Positions 1 through 12,200 of a stretch of 64,000 nucleotides of DNA are shown in pieces. Numbering within the stretch: position 1 is the stretch's first letter; every line of letters starts with the position of its first letter. Source of the DNA: Mytilus trossulus (taxonomy: Eukaryota > Mollusca > Bivalvia > Mytilida > Mytilidae). The translations under genes were made by a program, and so were the position numbers. The notes under the pieces are model-generated. The model ran no database searches. It was not told the origin of the DNA and saw only the letters and a program-made list of their open reading frames with translations. Location: the NCBI RefSeq assembly GCF_036588685.1, contig NC_086386.1:44129878-44193877 (forward strand), written 5' to 3'.

Positions 1-139
1 AAGAACATTTGTTATAAAGTTAATGGATGATGCAAGTTTAATAGTACGAATATGAATGTATAGCAAAGTCAGACCCTCAAAATGATGAATTTTCATTCCA
101 TTTTGTTACAATTTCTGTAATTACAGCCAAAACTTTTCT

Positions 140-693
140 ATAAAAGAGGGACGGAAGATACCAAAGGGATAGTCAAACTCATACATCTAAAACAAACTGA
201 CAACGCCATGGCTAAAAATGAAAAAGACAAACAGAAAAACAATAGTACACATGACACAACATAGAAAACTAAAGTATAAACAACACGAACCCCTCCAAAA
301 ACTAGGGGTGATCTCAGGTGCTCCGGAAGGGTAAGCAGATCCTGCTCCACATGTGGCACCCGTCGTGTTGCTTTTGTGATTACAAATCCGGTAAATAGTC
401 TAATTCGGTAGGTCACATTCATGAAAGGGAAGGGGATTGTAGTTACGACGTAAGGAACATATCCGATATCATTTGTGAAATGGTTATTCCATAACGGTCA
501 ACCAACTCGTGATGGCGTCCGTAAAATTTACGAAGGGATGATTTCAACTTCACCATTTGGAACTCTTGGTTTAATAGCTTCCTTGTAAGCAGCAACCCTC
601 TATCAAGAAAATCATGCAAGCACGGGAATATCGTATCAATTGGGAGATATATACCCCGTATGCAGGTGCTGCTGGAATGTTGCTACTTAGAAG
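140..693 (+). repeat. Interspersed repeat family R1, longest copy
   Basis: It begins AAAAGAGGGACGGAAGATAC and carries the blocks GACAACGCCATGGCTAAAAA and AACTAGGGGTGATCTCAGGT. Shorter copies of the 5' part recur at 6348, 7612 and 9640, a reverse copy lies near 1760-1870, and a 3' part recurs at 10595. I recognise it as a dispersed bivalve repeat but do not know its class. The 94-codon antisense open frame inside it is not a gene. The 3' boundary is approximate. Confidence 0.75.
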
Positions 694-1134
694 ATTCAAT
701 ACTATTTTTATGATATTAGCATAACAAATCTCATTAAATTACATTCGAACTATCTATTTAAAACATGTATGTATTTATCCTGTAAGATGTATTTATACGA
801 TGTGAATGAAGCAGTTTTCAGAAAGAAAAAAAATCAAGAATGACTGGATTGCTCAACACGTATTGTGAGTTTATATAATAAAGTATTAATCATTACGTGT
901 TTTTTTTATGAATGGTACATAATTTTGTGTAACAAACATTTTTGCTAACTACTCGACATACAGTGATGTAAGACCTATATATGTATAGGCTTATGCACTG
1001 CTGAAGCCCGTGCAATTTCCCCGACAATATTGAGGATAAACCTGAACGTGAGGCGTAAGCTACGATCTTAATAACCTTGACCCTTTTTTGAACCAGTTTT
1101 CAAGTATTGAAAGGATTGAGTAGAATATCATTAA

Positions 1135-1215
1135 CGGTAATCATATTAATGCACCAGATGCGCATTTCAACACTTAATATCTCTTCCGTGATGCTCAAGA
1201 ACCAAATTCTTTTAA
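1135..1215 (+). repeat. Decayed fragment of repeat family R2
   Basis: CACCAGATGCGCATTTCAAC followed by GTGATGCTCAAG matches, with substitutions, the R2 core (CGCCAGACGCGCGTTTCGTC, then GTGACGCTC) seen intact at 25853-26275. Confidence 0.5.
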
Positions 1216-1235
1216 AAATCAAAGAAACCGTAGAT

Positions 1236-1380
1236 AAAAAAAGAAGCTGTGGTATGATTGCTAATGAGACAACTCTCCACAAGAGACCAAATGACAAAGA
1301 AATTAACAAGTATAGGTCATTGAGCAAAGCACAAACCGCGTAGTCAGCTATAAAAGGCCCCGAAATGACAAATATAAACG
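1236..1380 (+). repeat. Interspersed repeat family R3, partial copy
   Basis: The blocks GTGGTATGATTGCTAATGAG, AACTCTCCACAAGAGACCAA and AGTCAGCTATAAAAGGCCCC are shared in the same order with the fuller copy at 32880-33240. Confidence 0.75.
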
Positions 1381-1759
1381 CACATTACCAAAAAGGACAA
1401 AAATGTAAAGCCAAAGTCGGGAAAGGAATCAGAGCTTTGCATTAGGATGATATATTCCTTAACTTTAAATAACTTCTAATCATATGTAACAGCAAATTTT
1501 GATATCAGAAAATCCGTATTTTCATGTCAGTACCAAAGTACTACCTCCTGTGCTGGTGATACCATCGGGGACTAACAGCAGAATACGTTTGTTATCAAGA
1601 ATATTTGTATAGTAAATATGTGAATCAAGCACAGCTATATATGTGCCATTTAATATTTCAGTGGCTCTCATATTTGAATTTTTAAGTTACCAAAAAAAAA
1701 ACCAACCCCATTAGTTAAATATATCCATGTAGAGATAAAGCATGATCTGCATTCCCTTC

Positions 1760-1870
1760 TGGAACACCTGAGATCATCGCAGGTTTTTGTTGGGGTTCGT
1801 GTTGTTCATCATCTAGTTTTCTATGTTTATTGTTGATGGTCTTTTAGTATTTTTCTTTTTGTTGTTCATT
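1760..1870 (-). repeat. Repeat family R1, reverse-strand fragment
   Basis: GGAACACCTGAGATCATCGC and GGGGTTCGTGTTGTTCATC are reverse complements of R1 blocks in the 140-693 copy. Confidence 0.65.
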
Positions 1871-3104
1871 GGATTGTCAGATTTTTTCGACTGATGATTT
1901 TGGATGATTCTTTGGTATATTCTGCATCTCTTTCAGATGTCAGATAACAACAAAGTAAATGATAAAACTTGAGAAAAAGGCTACAGTAGTTTACCAATGT
2001 TTTTATTGAAACCTTCAACCGGAAAAATAACTCCAGGTCACAAACTGACTGAGGGAATTGCATTAGCTATAAAAGTTACGAGACCATTTAATTTGCGTTG
2101 ACAGGGTTAGTGTCTCCCGAATAGGACACAGCCGGCAAAATTACAAATCAGAAAGATACTGCGCTTGTGAGTTGATAGGTGGTCGGAAACCGGAAACATT
2201 ATGAAGTGTCCATCTCCTCGTGGTGTGATGTTTTGTATCAGGATCACTTACACATGCTACATGACAATTAAGTCTTAGTAGGGTAAACATGAACAGTAGC
2301 GTATCAATTGAAATACATATAATCTATACGATAGTGCTGATGGAATGTAACTGTTGAAAAAATGGAAATAATTTATTAACAATAATATCGAACAATTCAA
2401 GAAACGGTAAGTCAATAAAACATTAAAGATTTTAAACACCCGACTAAAACAACCAACTGAACAGCTGAGACAAAATAAAATCCTTCATAAATGACCATAA
2501 GCCTTGTTTTATTGCAGCTCAACTATACTTTTTATGTATTTATTTAACTTACATGTAAATACCATTGCAATACACACGTACTTATGTAATCTGGCACTAT
2601 TCGTCTTTCAAATTATTACTGTCTTATATGACAATGTATGAATAATAATAAAGATAAACCTGGCTAATATATAATTATTCCATAATTTCTTTAAAAAACA
2701 AACGTAAACTAGAAACATGTAGAAATTGATAACGGTTTATAGGATCCTGTTTATCTGCCTGAAGATTCCCTGAAATTCGGGTACTAATAAAACGCAGATC
2801 TTCATTGAGACATGATATAATATGACACTAAAAAGAAAACATGCGTCAAAATCGCAAACTTACACCATACAGCTTCTGAACGCAAATCGTCTTTCATATA
2901 AGTCGAAGATAATAATTTGAAGTGTATTGGCCTATGTGATAATACTGAAATAGGGATAATTGAGTGAAAAGATATCATAATCATTAATATTTCAAAAAGA
3001 GAAATAAAAATCTTTGTATAATGTATCTCAAATCAAATTGGCAAGTAGGTGCGATCAAAGAATAAGGTCTATTTGTTGAAATATCAATCTACAAGACTTA
3101 ACAT

Positions 3105-3165
3105 CGATGTTGTTGATCAATTTATTGATTGTTTGTTGGTTGCTTGACGTCCAGTGTGTTTTTAA
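3105..3165 (-). repeat. SINE-like 3' tail, reverse strand
   Basis: GATTGTTTGTTGGTTGCTTG followed by ACGTCCAGTG is the reverse of a common molluscan tail (CACTGGACGT-AA-CAACCAACAATC). The same motif occurs at 34550 and 35340. No polymerase III box A or B was seen next to it. Confidence 0.5.
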
Positions 3166-3979
3166 TAAATAAGTCAAACATGTTGGTGGTGTTATATTCG
3201 TTGTATCAATGCGAATCAATTAAGTACAATTTTTTTTATTTTAGTTTTCAATTGACCTTATACATGCTTCCGTTAACAGCACTCTGAGCCCAAAATGTCT
3301 TGAAATATTGCATATTACATAAATTGAACAAAATTCTAACAGTCATGTTTGATTTGTAAAACATACAGTTTAGAAGTTATGAGCAAATAAGATAATATGG
3401 AATGTTCTATATCGGGACCAATAAAAAAAGGATATGCCACCAACATACATTCTACAAATGAAAAAAATATAGGATATGACATAAGATATATTCTTCGCAT
3501 AAAACTTATAAAGAATAAGTGTTGTTTTCAATTTTTTGCATCAATTGATCCTTATTGCTGCTGGTATTTCCGACGTACTTTCAAGTCATTTTCATACAGC
3601 TAGGTACAGAATAGCGTTGCATGAAGATAATGTTTTGAGCAATGTCAATGACATCGTCATACATGTCAGTACTTATAAACAAGAATGTATCTTCCGTTTA
3701 AATAAATAAATCAGAAAATTGATAATAACCTCTGAATATTTCAATTCCAATCGTTTTCCAATATTAGTAAGACAGTTAATTTTTCCAACTCTATTAAGCA
3801 AACGACAAAATTGAAGGGCACAACTACTAAATATGTTTGCTTCATTACTTATATTTCAAAAGACAGCTGGGCTTACAGAAATCTTGTTTTTTTACCGCAA
3901 CGTTACATTTTCATGGAAAATCCATCGATGTATTTGTTTGAACATTTATTAAAACGTATAAATAGCTAATGCTATAAAT

Positions 3980-4055
3980 AAACCCATCATATATACGATG
4001 ATTGAAAATTTGTATGTGCGCCAGACGCGCTTCGACTATAAAAGACTCTTACATA
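3980..4055 (+). repeat. Fragment of repeat family R2
   Basis: CCCATCATATATACGATG followed by GCGCCAGACGCGCTTCGACT and AAAAGACTC matches the 5' part of R2. Confidence 0.6.
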
Positions 4056-4999
4056 TTGTTATGATACAATGTTTTAGTAATAAAACTATAACGTTCATAG
4101 ACAGTATATCCCTTTTTATTAGTTATTAATATCATACAAACGAAAAACGAATACCTTTAAAGAGAAGTCTATATTTTACTATCTTTTCACTTTTTAAGGA
4201 AGAAAAATAGTATTAGTAAGGAAATTTCTTACGTTGGTTAACAAACAATTATACATATGGATGACGATAGCCATTATAATTGTTAAATAAAGGTATATAT
4301 AAAACAATATCTGTCAGGTTCTCAGCATCTAAATTACGTTGATGAAAAAAAACCCCAAACATTCCGCTCAATATTAAATGCATATATTTGCATAAATCAC
4401 TACATGTGTTTATCAAAATCAATGCAGCTATTGTAAATTTTATATAGATGAACATATAAAAATCATTGTGTGCCTTTATTTTTGCGATTATTCAAAAGAA
4501 ACATAAACGATTGAGAAATATTATACAACCAATATTTCAAACACAGACATAATTGCAAAGTCTGCTTATTCTACATATAATTTTGCATCTACAAAACAGC
4601 ATACACATGTATGCAGATAATGTTCATTTATTTCCGATCGTATTGAGATAGCATTTAAATGATATAAATAATGACTCAACTACAAAACCCTTTCATATGA
4701 CGTTGTCATATTTTTATCGTTGGGGAAGTGTGGTTTTATATGGTGAAAGTTGGTGTAGGTCAATACAGATTTGCGGAAGTTAGACATATATATGGTAAGA
4801 ACGAACAGATTAAACAAAATTAGAATATTCTCTATTGATATCTCACCCTAATCCATATATTATGATTATTTTGGTGAAAACAACCCAAACTGAAAAACAA
4901 GGATGTTATATATATACCTGTTTTATCAATGTAGGTCGAATATAATCATATAAGTTTATTTCGATGGATTTGGATTTTCCTGCATGTTCATCCGCATTT

Positions 5000-5270
5000 T
5001 TTACATTTTTACCTATTATGTCTATTTGGTTATTTTTCACACATCGTTGTCAATATAATGGAATTTCATGCGAATGTCATGCAAGTGAGAGTGATAGGTT
5101 TAGCTCGCTATAACACCAATTTTAATCCATCATTTTCAACATAAGAAAATTCCTGTTCTATGTCAGGAATATGGCTTTATCATTTATTATCTTTTGATAT
5201 TTCCATTTGACTACGGACTTTCCGTTCTGAATATTTCTCGGAGCTCGGAATTTTTGTTATTTCACCTTGT
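5000..5270 (+). repeat. Interspersed repeat family R4
   Basis: It shares the ordered blocks CATCGTTGTCAATATAATGG, TTTAGCTCGCTATAACACC, TGTCAGGAATATG and TTTCCGTTCTGAATATTTCT with copies at 9040-9350, 13065-13190 and 34930-35235. Confidence 0.7.
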
Positions 5271-5394
5271 AGTGCCAAATATTTAGACAACTTTTATCAG
5301 TATGTTTTACAAGAAGAGACGTAGGAATTCTAGAAACAAATAATGAACACTATCATAATTCCCTTGACGGTAAATTACGGTTCGAGCACAAGCA

Positions 5395-5465
5395 TATCTA
5401 CGTGTTTCGGAGCTTTCCGTTTTGAACTTTCCTCGGAGTTCAGTATTTTTGTGATTGTACTTTTT
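5395..5465 (+). repeat. Repeat family R4, 3' fragment
   Basis: The block TTCCTCGGAGTTCAGTATTT followed by TTGTGATTGTAC is the 3' end of R4, separated from the preceding copy by about 125 bases. Confidence 0.6.
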
Positions 5466-6083
5466 TCTATCTAAGGGAAGGTCAACTGTACATTAAATAT
5501 GGATAGTCTACCTCCCTATTGACAGAAACAAGTGCATGTTGGTACGAGTTGTCGACGGTGATGAATCTCAATGTATATTCATAATTGCTCTTTTGTCAAA
5601 ATGTGAATTAAATTCAACTGTATTGGTTTTGTTTGCACTTTTTTATAAACCATGAAATGTTTGCCACAGCAATCATTCGCAATCAATTTATAATACATGT
5701 AATTCAGATAAACTAATCAAATGGTAACTGAATGTGTCTATTTTAAAATGTTTTAGTTGAAACCTTATTCCTGATATTAAATTATTACACAATTTAGCAT
5801 CTACACAGTTTCAATAGGGATATGAAATTATAGTTGCAAGTACTGATAGTTCACCAGCATGCACAAATTGAACCGTTACTATTGATATAAACTCGACTAC
5901 TGACTCATAGACTTTACATAAAAGTCATTAGAATTTTTTTGCAGTTTCTGAGTTATTGGTATAATAACCCAGTCGGTCCTAATTAACACACACTTAAACG
6001 CTTACTTCTAGTGTTTAATATCATTTTGAAAAAGCAGAATCATTTCAGGTTGTGCCCATGTCATTCAATGAAAAGAGTTAAAT

Positions 6084-6298
6084 ATGAATATCTCAAAACC
6101 AACCAAGTTCCAGCACAACATACATGCTACCTTCGACCCACACATTGGAGATGTTGTTCTTTGTAAATCTAAATCCCTACTGACAGATGTCAAAGAAATG
6201 AACATCTCGGGACCAACTGAGTTTAAGCACAATATCCATGCAAAGTGTGATCCAAGAACTGGGAAGGTTGTTATGTTTTCACCGACAGTAGAATCATC
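6084..6298 (+). CDS. Gene A coding exon 1 (two CRIB motifs)
   Basis: It probably follows an acceptor at TTTCAG/6049, with a short upstream ORF (ATG at 6058) and then ATG 6084. It encodes two copies of a ~38-residue unit. It ends ATC/GTAAGT in phase 2. Confidence 0.8.
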
Positions 6299-9200
6299 GT
6301 AAGTAATATATAGTGGTTAAATTGTTCACTGATATACTGTTAAACTCGTCTAAAAGAGGGACGAAAGATACCAGAGGGACAGTCAAACTCATAAATCGAA
6401 AACAAACTGACAACGCCATGGCTAAAAATTAAAAGGACAAACAGATAAACAAAAGTACACATGACACAACATAGAAAACTAAAGAATAAACAACACGAAC
6501 CCCACCAAAAACTAGGGGTGATCTCAGGTTCGAAGGGTAAGCAGTTTTTTAAGTGTTTAAGTAAAATGATATTTTCAAAACTGACATAAACGTAGCATCC
6601 AGATTTCAGTGTGCACATTCCTCGCTTAAATGTGTTTTAAAAAACTGTTCAGCACCAACCCAAAATATATAACTGTATAGTTTTAAACACTTATGGTCCT
6701 ACATCCTCATATTTCAATTTAATGTTGGCACTTTTTGAGCTAAAATTTGTGTCTTTTTTATTTTTGTTATTTGTTGGGTACTTCATAGTACCAATTTGAT
6801 ACATCAAGTCCCTTTCATCTTATTTTAATCGTTTGATCTTAAGTTTTGTTTTAATACCACTGTTATATGTGAAAAGTGTAGCGCTCCAGACTTACTTAAT
6901 CCTGCCACATTCTTCTTGTCTATCAAAAGAAACAAAAGACTATCATTACACGAACACCCGAAAGACACAACTAATACAATGATTCGAATTAATCCTATTT
7001 AATACGTTTAGGTATATCCTGACTTATTACATGTCTGAAATGTTGTAGGTTTCAACCAGTTTTACCTGCAAAAGACCCTCTTCTGTTTATCTTGACCTTT
7101 ATCGTAAAACTTACACCCATATAATTAAAACTAGCACGTACAAGATACCAACACGATGACCAATAACAGTAACAATTGGAAGCTAGTGTAAATAGGAAAG
7201 TTTTAGGTTGAACACTGTTAAAGCTGGGTGTTTTGTGAGCAACGTCCCTTATAGGTTTTGATGACGTATAATAATAGATATGCGGTGCACGTATGTACAT
7301 GCTGTATGCATGGAATACTGTGAATATGTTAACCTTAAACAATGTTGCTTATGCTATTTTTATAACATCTCTGTTTAAGGAAAAACCAGGATGACGAAAG
7401 TTATGACTGCAACAATTGCAATGAACTGTTTTACCAGTGGAAGAGGGATCAAGTCAAAATCAAGTACCTTTTATTCTCATATTTAAATTGTATCGTCAAC
7501 TTTCTGTTTGATCTAGAATACAACTTATTGTACGCAATATAGATATTTTAATAGCATCAAACTATAGCGTGTACGTCACAATTGTAGAGAGTTAGGATGC
7601 ATTTTTATATTTAAAACAAACTAACTATGTCATGGCTAAAAAACGAAAAACGATAAAAAGACAAACAACAGTACACAAAAACAACATAGAACAAAATGCT
7701 AAAGACTGAGCAGCACATACCCTGCAAAATAACTGTGGGGTGATATCAGATACTCCGAAAGGGTGCGTTGCTCCATATGCAAGACCCGTCTTATTACTCC
7801 TATTAAATAAACTCATCATAGATACAAGGATTAAATTTTATATTTAAGCCAGACTAGCGTTTAAGTTATATAAAGTGTGCCTGTTTCATACAATAGGGAT
7901 TGGTAATTGTCTGATATATTATCCTATTAGTCAGACATCTCCAAATTTATAAACCCTCGGTCTTGTATATTTTCTAACCCTGAAACTTGACCGTATAAGA
8001 AAATTTGTAATAGAGACATATATAAAACATTCAGTGAAAAATTAAAAAGAATTTAAACTTAATCAATACCAAAAACAAACTGATCTAAAACAAAACAACT
8101 ACGAGAGATATCAGGTTCTCCTAAAGATCCACCTCAACAACGTGTTAATCATGTAAAATCTGATATTTAATGAAATCTGCAAATTTCTAGAGAAATACAT
8201 AATTTCTCTATTTTTTGTATGTATAGAAAAAAACACATCATAGATACCAGGATGGAAATTTTGCATTTGTGTCAGACGCGTGTTTCGTCTACAAAAGCAT
8301 CATTAGAGACGCTCGAATCAAACAAAGATAGAAATGCCAAATAAAGTGTGAAGTTGAAAAGCATTAAGGACCAAAAACTCCTTAAGTGCACAGCTAAGGT
8401 AGTCTATTCCTGAGGTAGAAAAGCCTTAGTATTCCAACAATTTACAGTTTTGGTTTTGTAAACAGTTAACTTATAATTATGACCATATCAATGATCATTC
8501 GTTTCAACACAGAAGTGCTTAATCGTGTTTTAAAGCTTTATCGATTTCATATCATTCAAATTTTCTTCTTCTAGAGAATTGCAAGAAGAAAATCATTTTA
8601 TGCTTGCAATGGCTGCTCGATTATGCTTATTGGCAAGTAATACAGACGGATGCAGTGCATATGATAATGAATTTGGGTATTCTTCGTACGGAAACTTGAA
8701 AATGAGAGAATTTACAGAAAGCATGAATTTCATTGCGCAGGCCCTAATAACTATGGAAAATGATAAGTAAGTATGACGTTAACTCAAACTCCGAAAACAC
8801 TACGACATAAGTTACCGATCTCTTCAGGTTTGGAGCACTACATGTGATGTCTAGATTTAGCTATACCTTAAATCCTTTTTCGTTTGATCAGCTCTTCAAC
8901 ATTCGTATATTAAGTACTGATTGTTCAGATATTTCGAGCATCACTATAAAGACATTATTTGTCGAAACGCGCATCAGGTGTAGTAAAGTTAGCTGTTAAT
9001 GTTAAACTATATCATGCCCTGCTGTTTATACATTTCGAATTATTGTTATACGATGATGACTGATGTACCCATATTTTGACTATTTTATTTATTGTGTCTG
9101 TTTATTTAACGCATCAATGTAAATATAACAGAATTTGATGAGACTGTCATTAAAGTGAGAGGGTTAGCACTATAGAACCAGGTTTAATCCACCGTTTTCT

Positions 9201-12200
9201 ACATATGAAAATGCCTGTACCAAGTCAGGAATATGACAGTTCTTGGCCACTCGTTTTTTATGCGTTTTGTTATTTGATTTTGCCATGTGATTATGGACTT
9301 TCCGAATTGATTTTCCTGTAAGTTCAGTATTTTTGTGATTTTACTTTTTATTCAAACTAGTAAGCCTATCTTTTAATTTCCAAAAAGACGTCTGATATCG
9401 CGATATCATTGCTGAAACAATTAATACGTCTTTGTTGACAGTCGGAAACTATTTTCTGTTTGAATACAATTTTTATTACGTCCATATAAATGTTCTACAA
9501 GTCGACAAAGAACTAAAATATATTAAGTCATTACTTTTTTTTTGTTAAAGAAAACAGCTTTATACGGTATAACTATTATTAGATTACTTACCAATTTAGT
9601 ACATGTTATTTACATTCTTTAACTATATTGAAAAGTCAATAAAAAAGAAAAAGAGAGGCCAAAGGTACCAAGGGAACATTCAAACGCATAAGTCAAAAAT
9701 AAACTGAAGACGCCATCAAAATAAAAAGACCTTTTAGACAAACAACAGTTTAGAAAATACAACATAGGTATCTAAGATTGAGCGGCACGAACCCAATCAA
9801 AATCTGGGGGACATCTCATGTTCTCCGGGAGGATGAGCAGAAAAAGTGAGGGATACACACGAGACAACAGTTAATGAATTTGGAGGGAGTGAATCGAGCA
9901 AAATCGACACGAAGGCGTTTTAATTTCTTTATTCTCCTTCAGTTAAGTTTCTGTCGGGGATGATCAAAGAGCTTTAAAATTTCAGTAGTTATGAAGTAAA
10001 TTTACTATATTTACATGTAATTTATAAAGGCGATGGGGTGATGAAACGATGCTTGAAGAAATAGATGAATTGAAGAACGAAATATCAACGCTTCAGAAAC
10101 AATTAAAAGAATCTCGTCTTAGTAAAATAAAAGAAGTTAAAGCTACAATTGTCCAGGCACAGCACCAATTTCATTCCGCAAAACAAGATTTTGAACTAAG
10201 GTTAGTCTCGTTAAAAAAACATGTTCGTCATTACGTCATTAGATACATAAATTGATATGTGTTCAAAGTATTTTCACTTGTATTAGAGAAGATATTGAAT
10301 AAGAACCATTTATTAATTTTATAACGCAATTAAACTATGATAAAATTGAAAAAATGAAGTTTAAATTACGTTTTAGCAAACAGACTACTTTTATAAATAT
10401 CTAGACTTGAAACACAGGCTGAGTAGGCATATCAGCAAGTAGATACACACTAAATGCACTTCCTGTATATATATATGTGTGTTTATGCAGGGTTGGTGCT
10501 TTATAGTTTCATGCACTCTGTGAGTACAATTGTCATATGTATGAACTATTCCACGGAAAACTTTAGATTTAGCAATTCGAACGCCAAACTCAAGCTTTGA
10601 GTGAACGAATGTTTTGCCTTATGTGTTGCTCATTGACGTACAAATCCGGTATAATGACTCATTTGGTTCTTACAATCGATGAAAAGAGAACGGGATTGTT
10701 GTTACAACTGAAACATATCCGTGATCATCTGTGATACAGGCATAATATAATGGTCAAGCAACGAATGAAAACGTCAGTTAGATTAGATTTTTAGATTTTA
10801 ACAGCCGTCCTTATTCTGTCGACACACCCCAGTCTCTCACTTTTGAAATTCATTAGTTTTATTCGGTCTTTCTAACTTGATTGTTTTGTATCTTGATCAT
10901 GGATTTATGAGATTTGAACACTGGTCAACTACTTGTGTCTCTCCATAGCTCTGTTTGATGGATAGTTTTGTCTACACACAAATGATTAAAATTTGAACCT
11001 AAAGTTCAGTTCATATGTAACTACTGCAAATGTATACAACAGTAAGTTTGTTTTACAATATTGACTTAATTGAGAATTCTTAAATCTAAACGAAAACTTT
11101 ACATGTTCGTTTTGTCAGGAAAATGACAGTTTGATAAGTGACTTTCGGTTTTGAATTTTCCATAGAGTTTGGTAATTTTGTCAATTTACTTTTGTACAAT
11201 AAGTCATATTTGAATATTCTATTAAAGAGTTGAGAAAACAGAAAAGGAATTATACATGCTGAAATCACATCTCATTGATCTTCAGGCTGAGAACGAAAGT
11301 CTGCGGCAGAAAATGAGGAATGCAAAACTTCTTTTTACAGAATGGCACTCCACAAGCTCAAGGTACACACACGTTATATTTTGTTTTAGTTCGCATTGGT
11401 AAGCCAATGTATGCCCATTTTGTTTTCTGGAGGTAAATATGCCGTATGACATGCATCCCTTTTCTTGATACTGCCGTTCCTAATGTTCTCTATGATAAAA
11501 TCGGACTTAAATCAATTTCATGTTTGAAACTGATGTCACATTATAGTGATTGCTATTGCAATGAAGCCCAGATTATAACGGCACGCTCTTTAGGTGAATC
11601 AACAATACCATGCTTTACTTTACTTTATGTAATTCCGAATTTAAGTTTGAAATTTTACCTTGACAAGTTCCAATCGAAAAAATTCTACAAAGCATTTATT
11701 CGGAGATATACTTAGTATAAATAAGAAACGGTAGTCGAATACAAACTGATAAAACCATGAACAAACAAAGCAGTAAGAAAAAAGCCAACAGTTTTAAAAA
11801 AACACTTTAAAGAAGACTTAAGACTGAGAAACATAAACCATCGCAACTTGGAGTATTCAATACTTTAAACTGAATAAAAGGACAAATACAAGTGTCATTT
11901 CATTAAGTATAAAACCGTATATCGAAATGGTTAACTATTTGCATAATCTTAAAAAAGAGATATTTATACAGTTTTATAAGTACCAATATATGTATTTTTT
12001 ATGATTTTTTCAGGGTATCTTCTGCCTTGAATCAAGACATGTCTGTTTTTGAGTTGAAGAAAGAAAATGAGCTACTGAAAAAAGATCTGCAACAGATTGA
12101 TAGTGACAGAAACCGTTTGAAAGAGGAAGTAACGACAACCATGCATCAGCTGTTGAGGACAAGTAATAGCTCTCCAAGGTTAAATTACAGTTCTACATAC

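Larger units (their letters stand above)
1..6048. other. Repeat-rich region upstream of gene A, no gene recognised
   Basis: All frames are broken by frequent stops and the longest open stretches are under 100 codons. The stretch holds fragments of at least four interspersed repeat families, listed separately. The 5' untranslated exons and promoter of gene A may lie here, but I cannot point to them. A weak CRIB-like open frame at 3397-3603 is discussed in the findings. Confidence 0.6.
6547..8574. other. Gene A intron 1, remaining part
   Basis: Apart from the R1 and R2 repeats listed separately I see only A+T-rich sequence with scattered stops. The 96-codon antisense frame at 7052-7342 has no recognisable domain. 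Confidence 0.6.

Noticed and set aside
138..422. 94-codon antisense open frame
   Set aside because: It lies inside repeat R1. The related R1 copies at 6340 and 7625 show similar antisense frames without conserved coding features.
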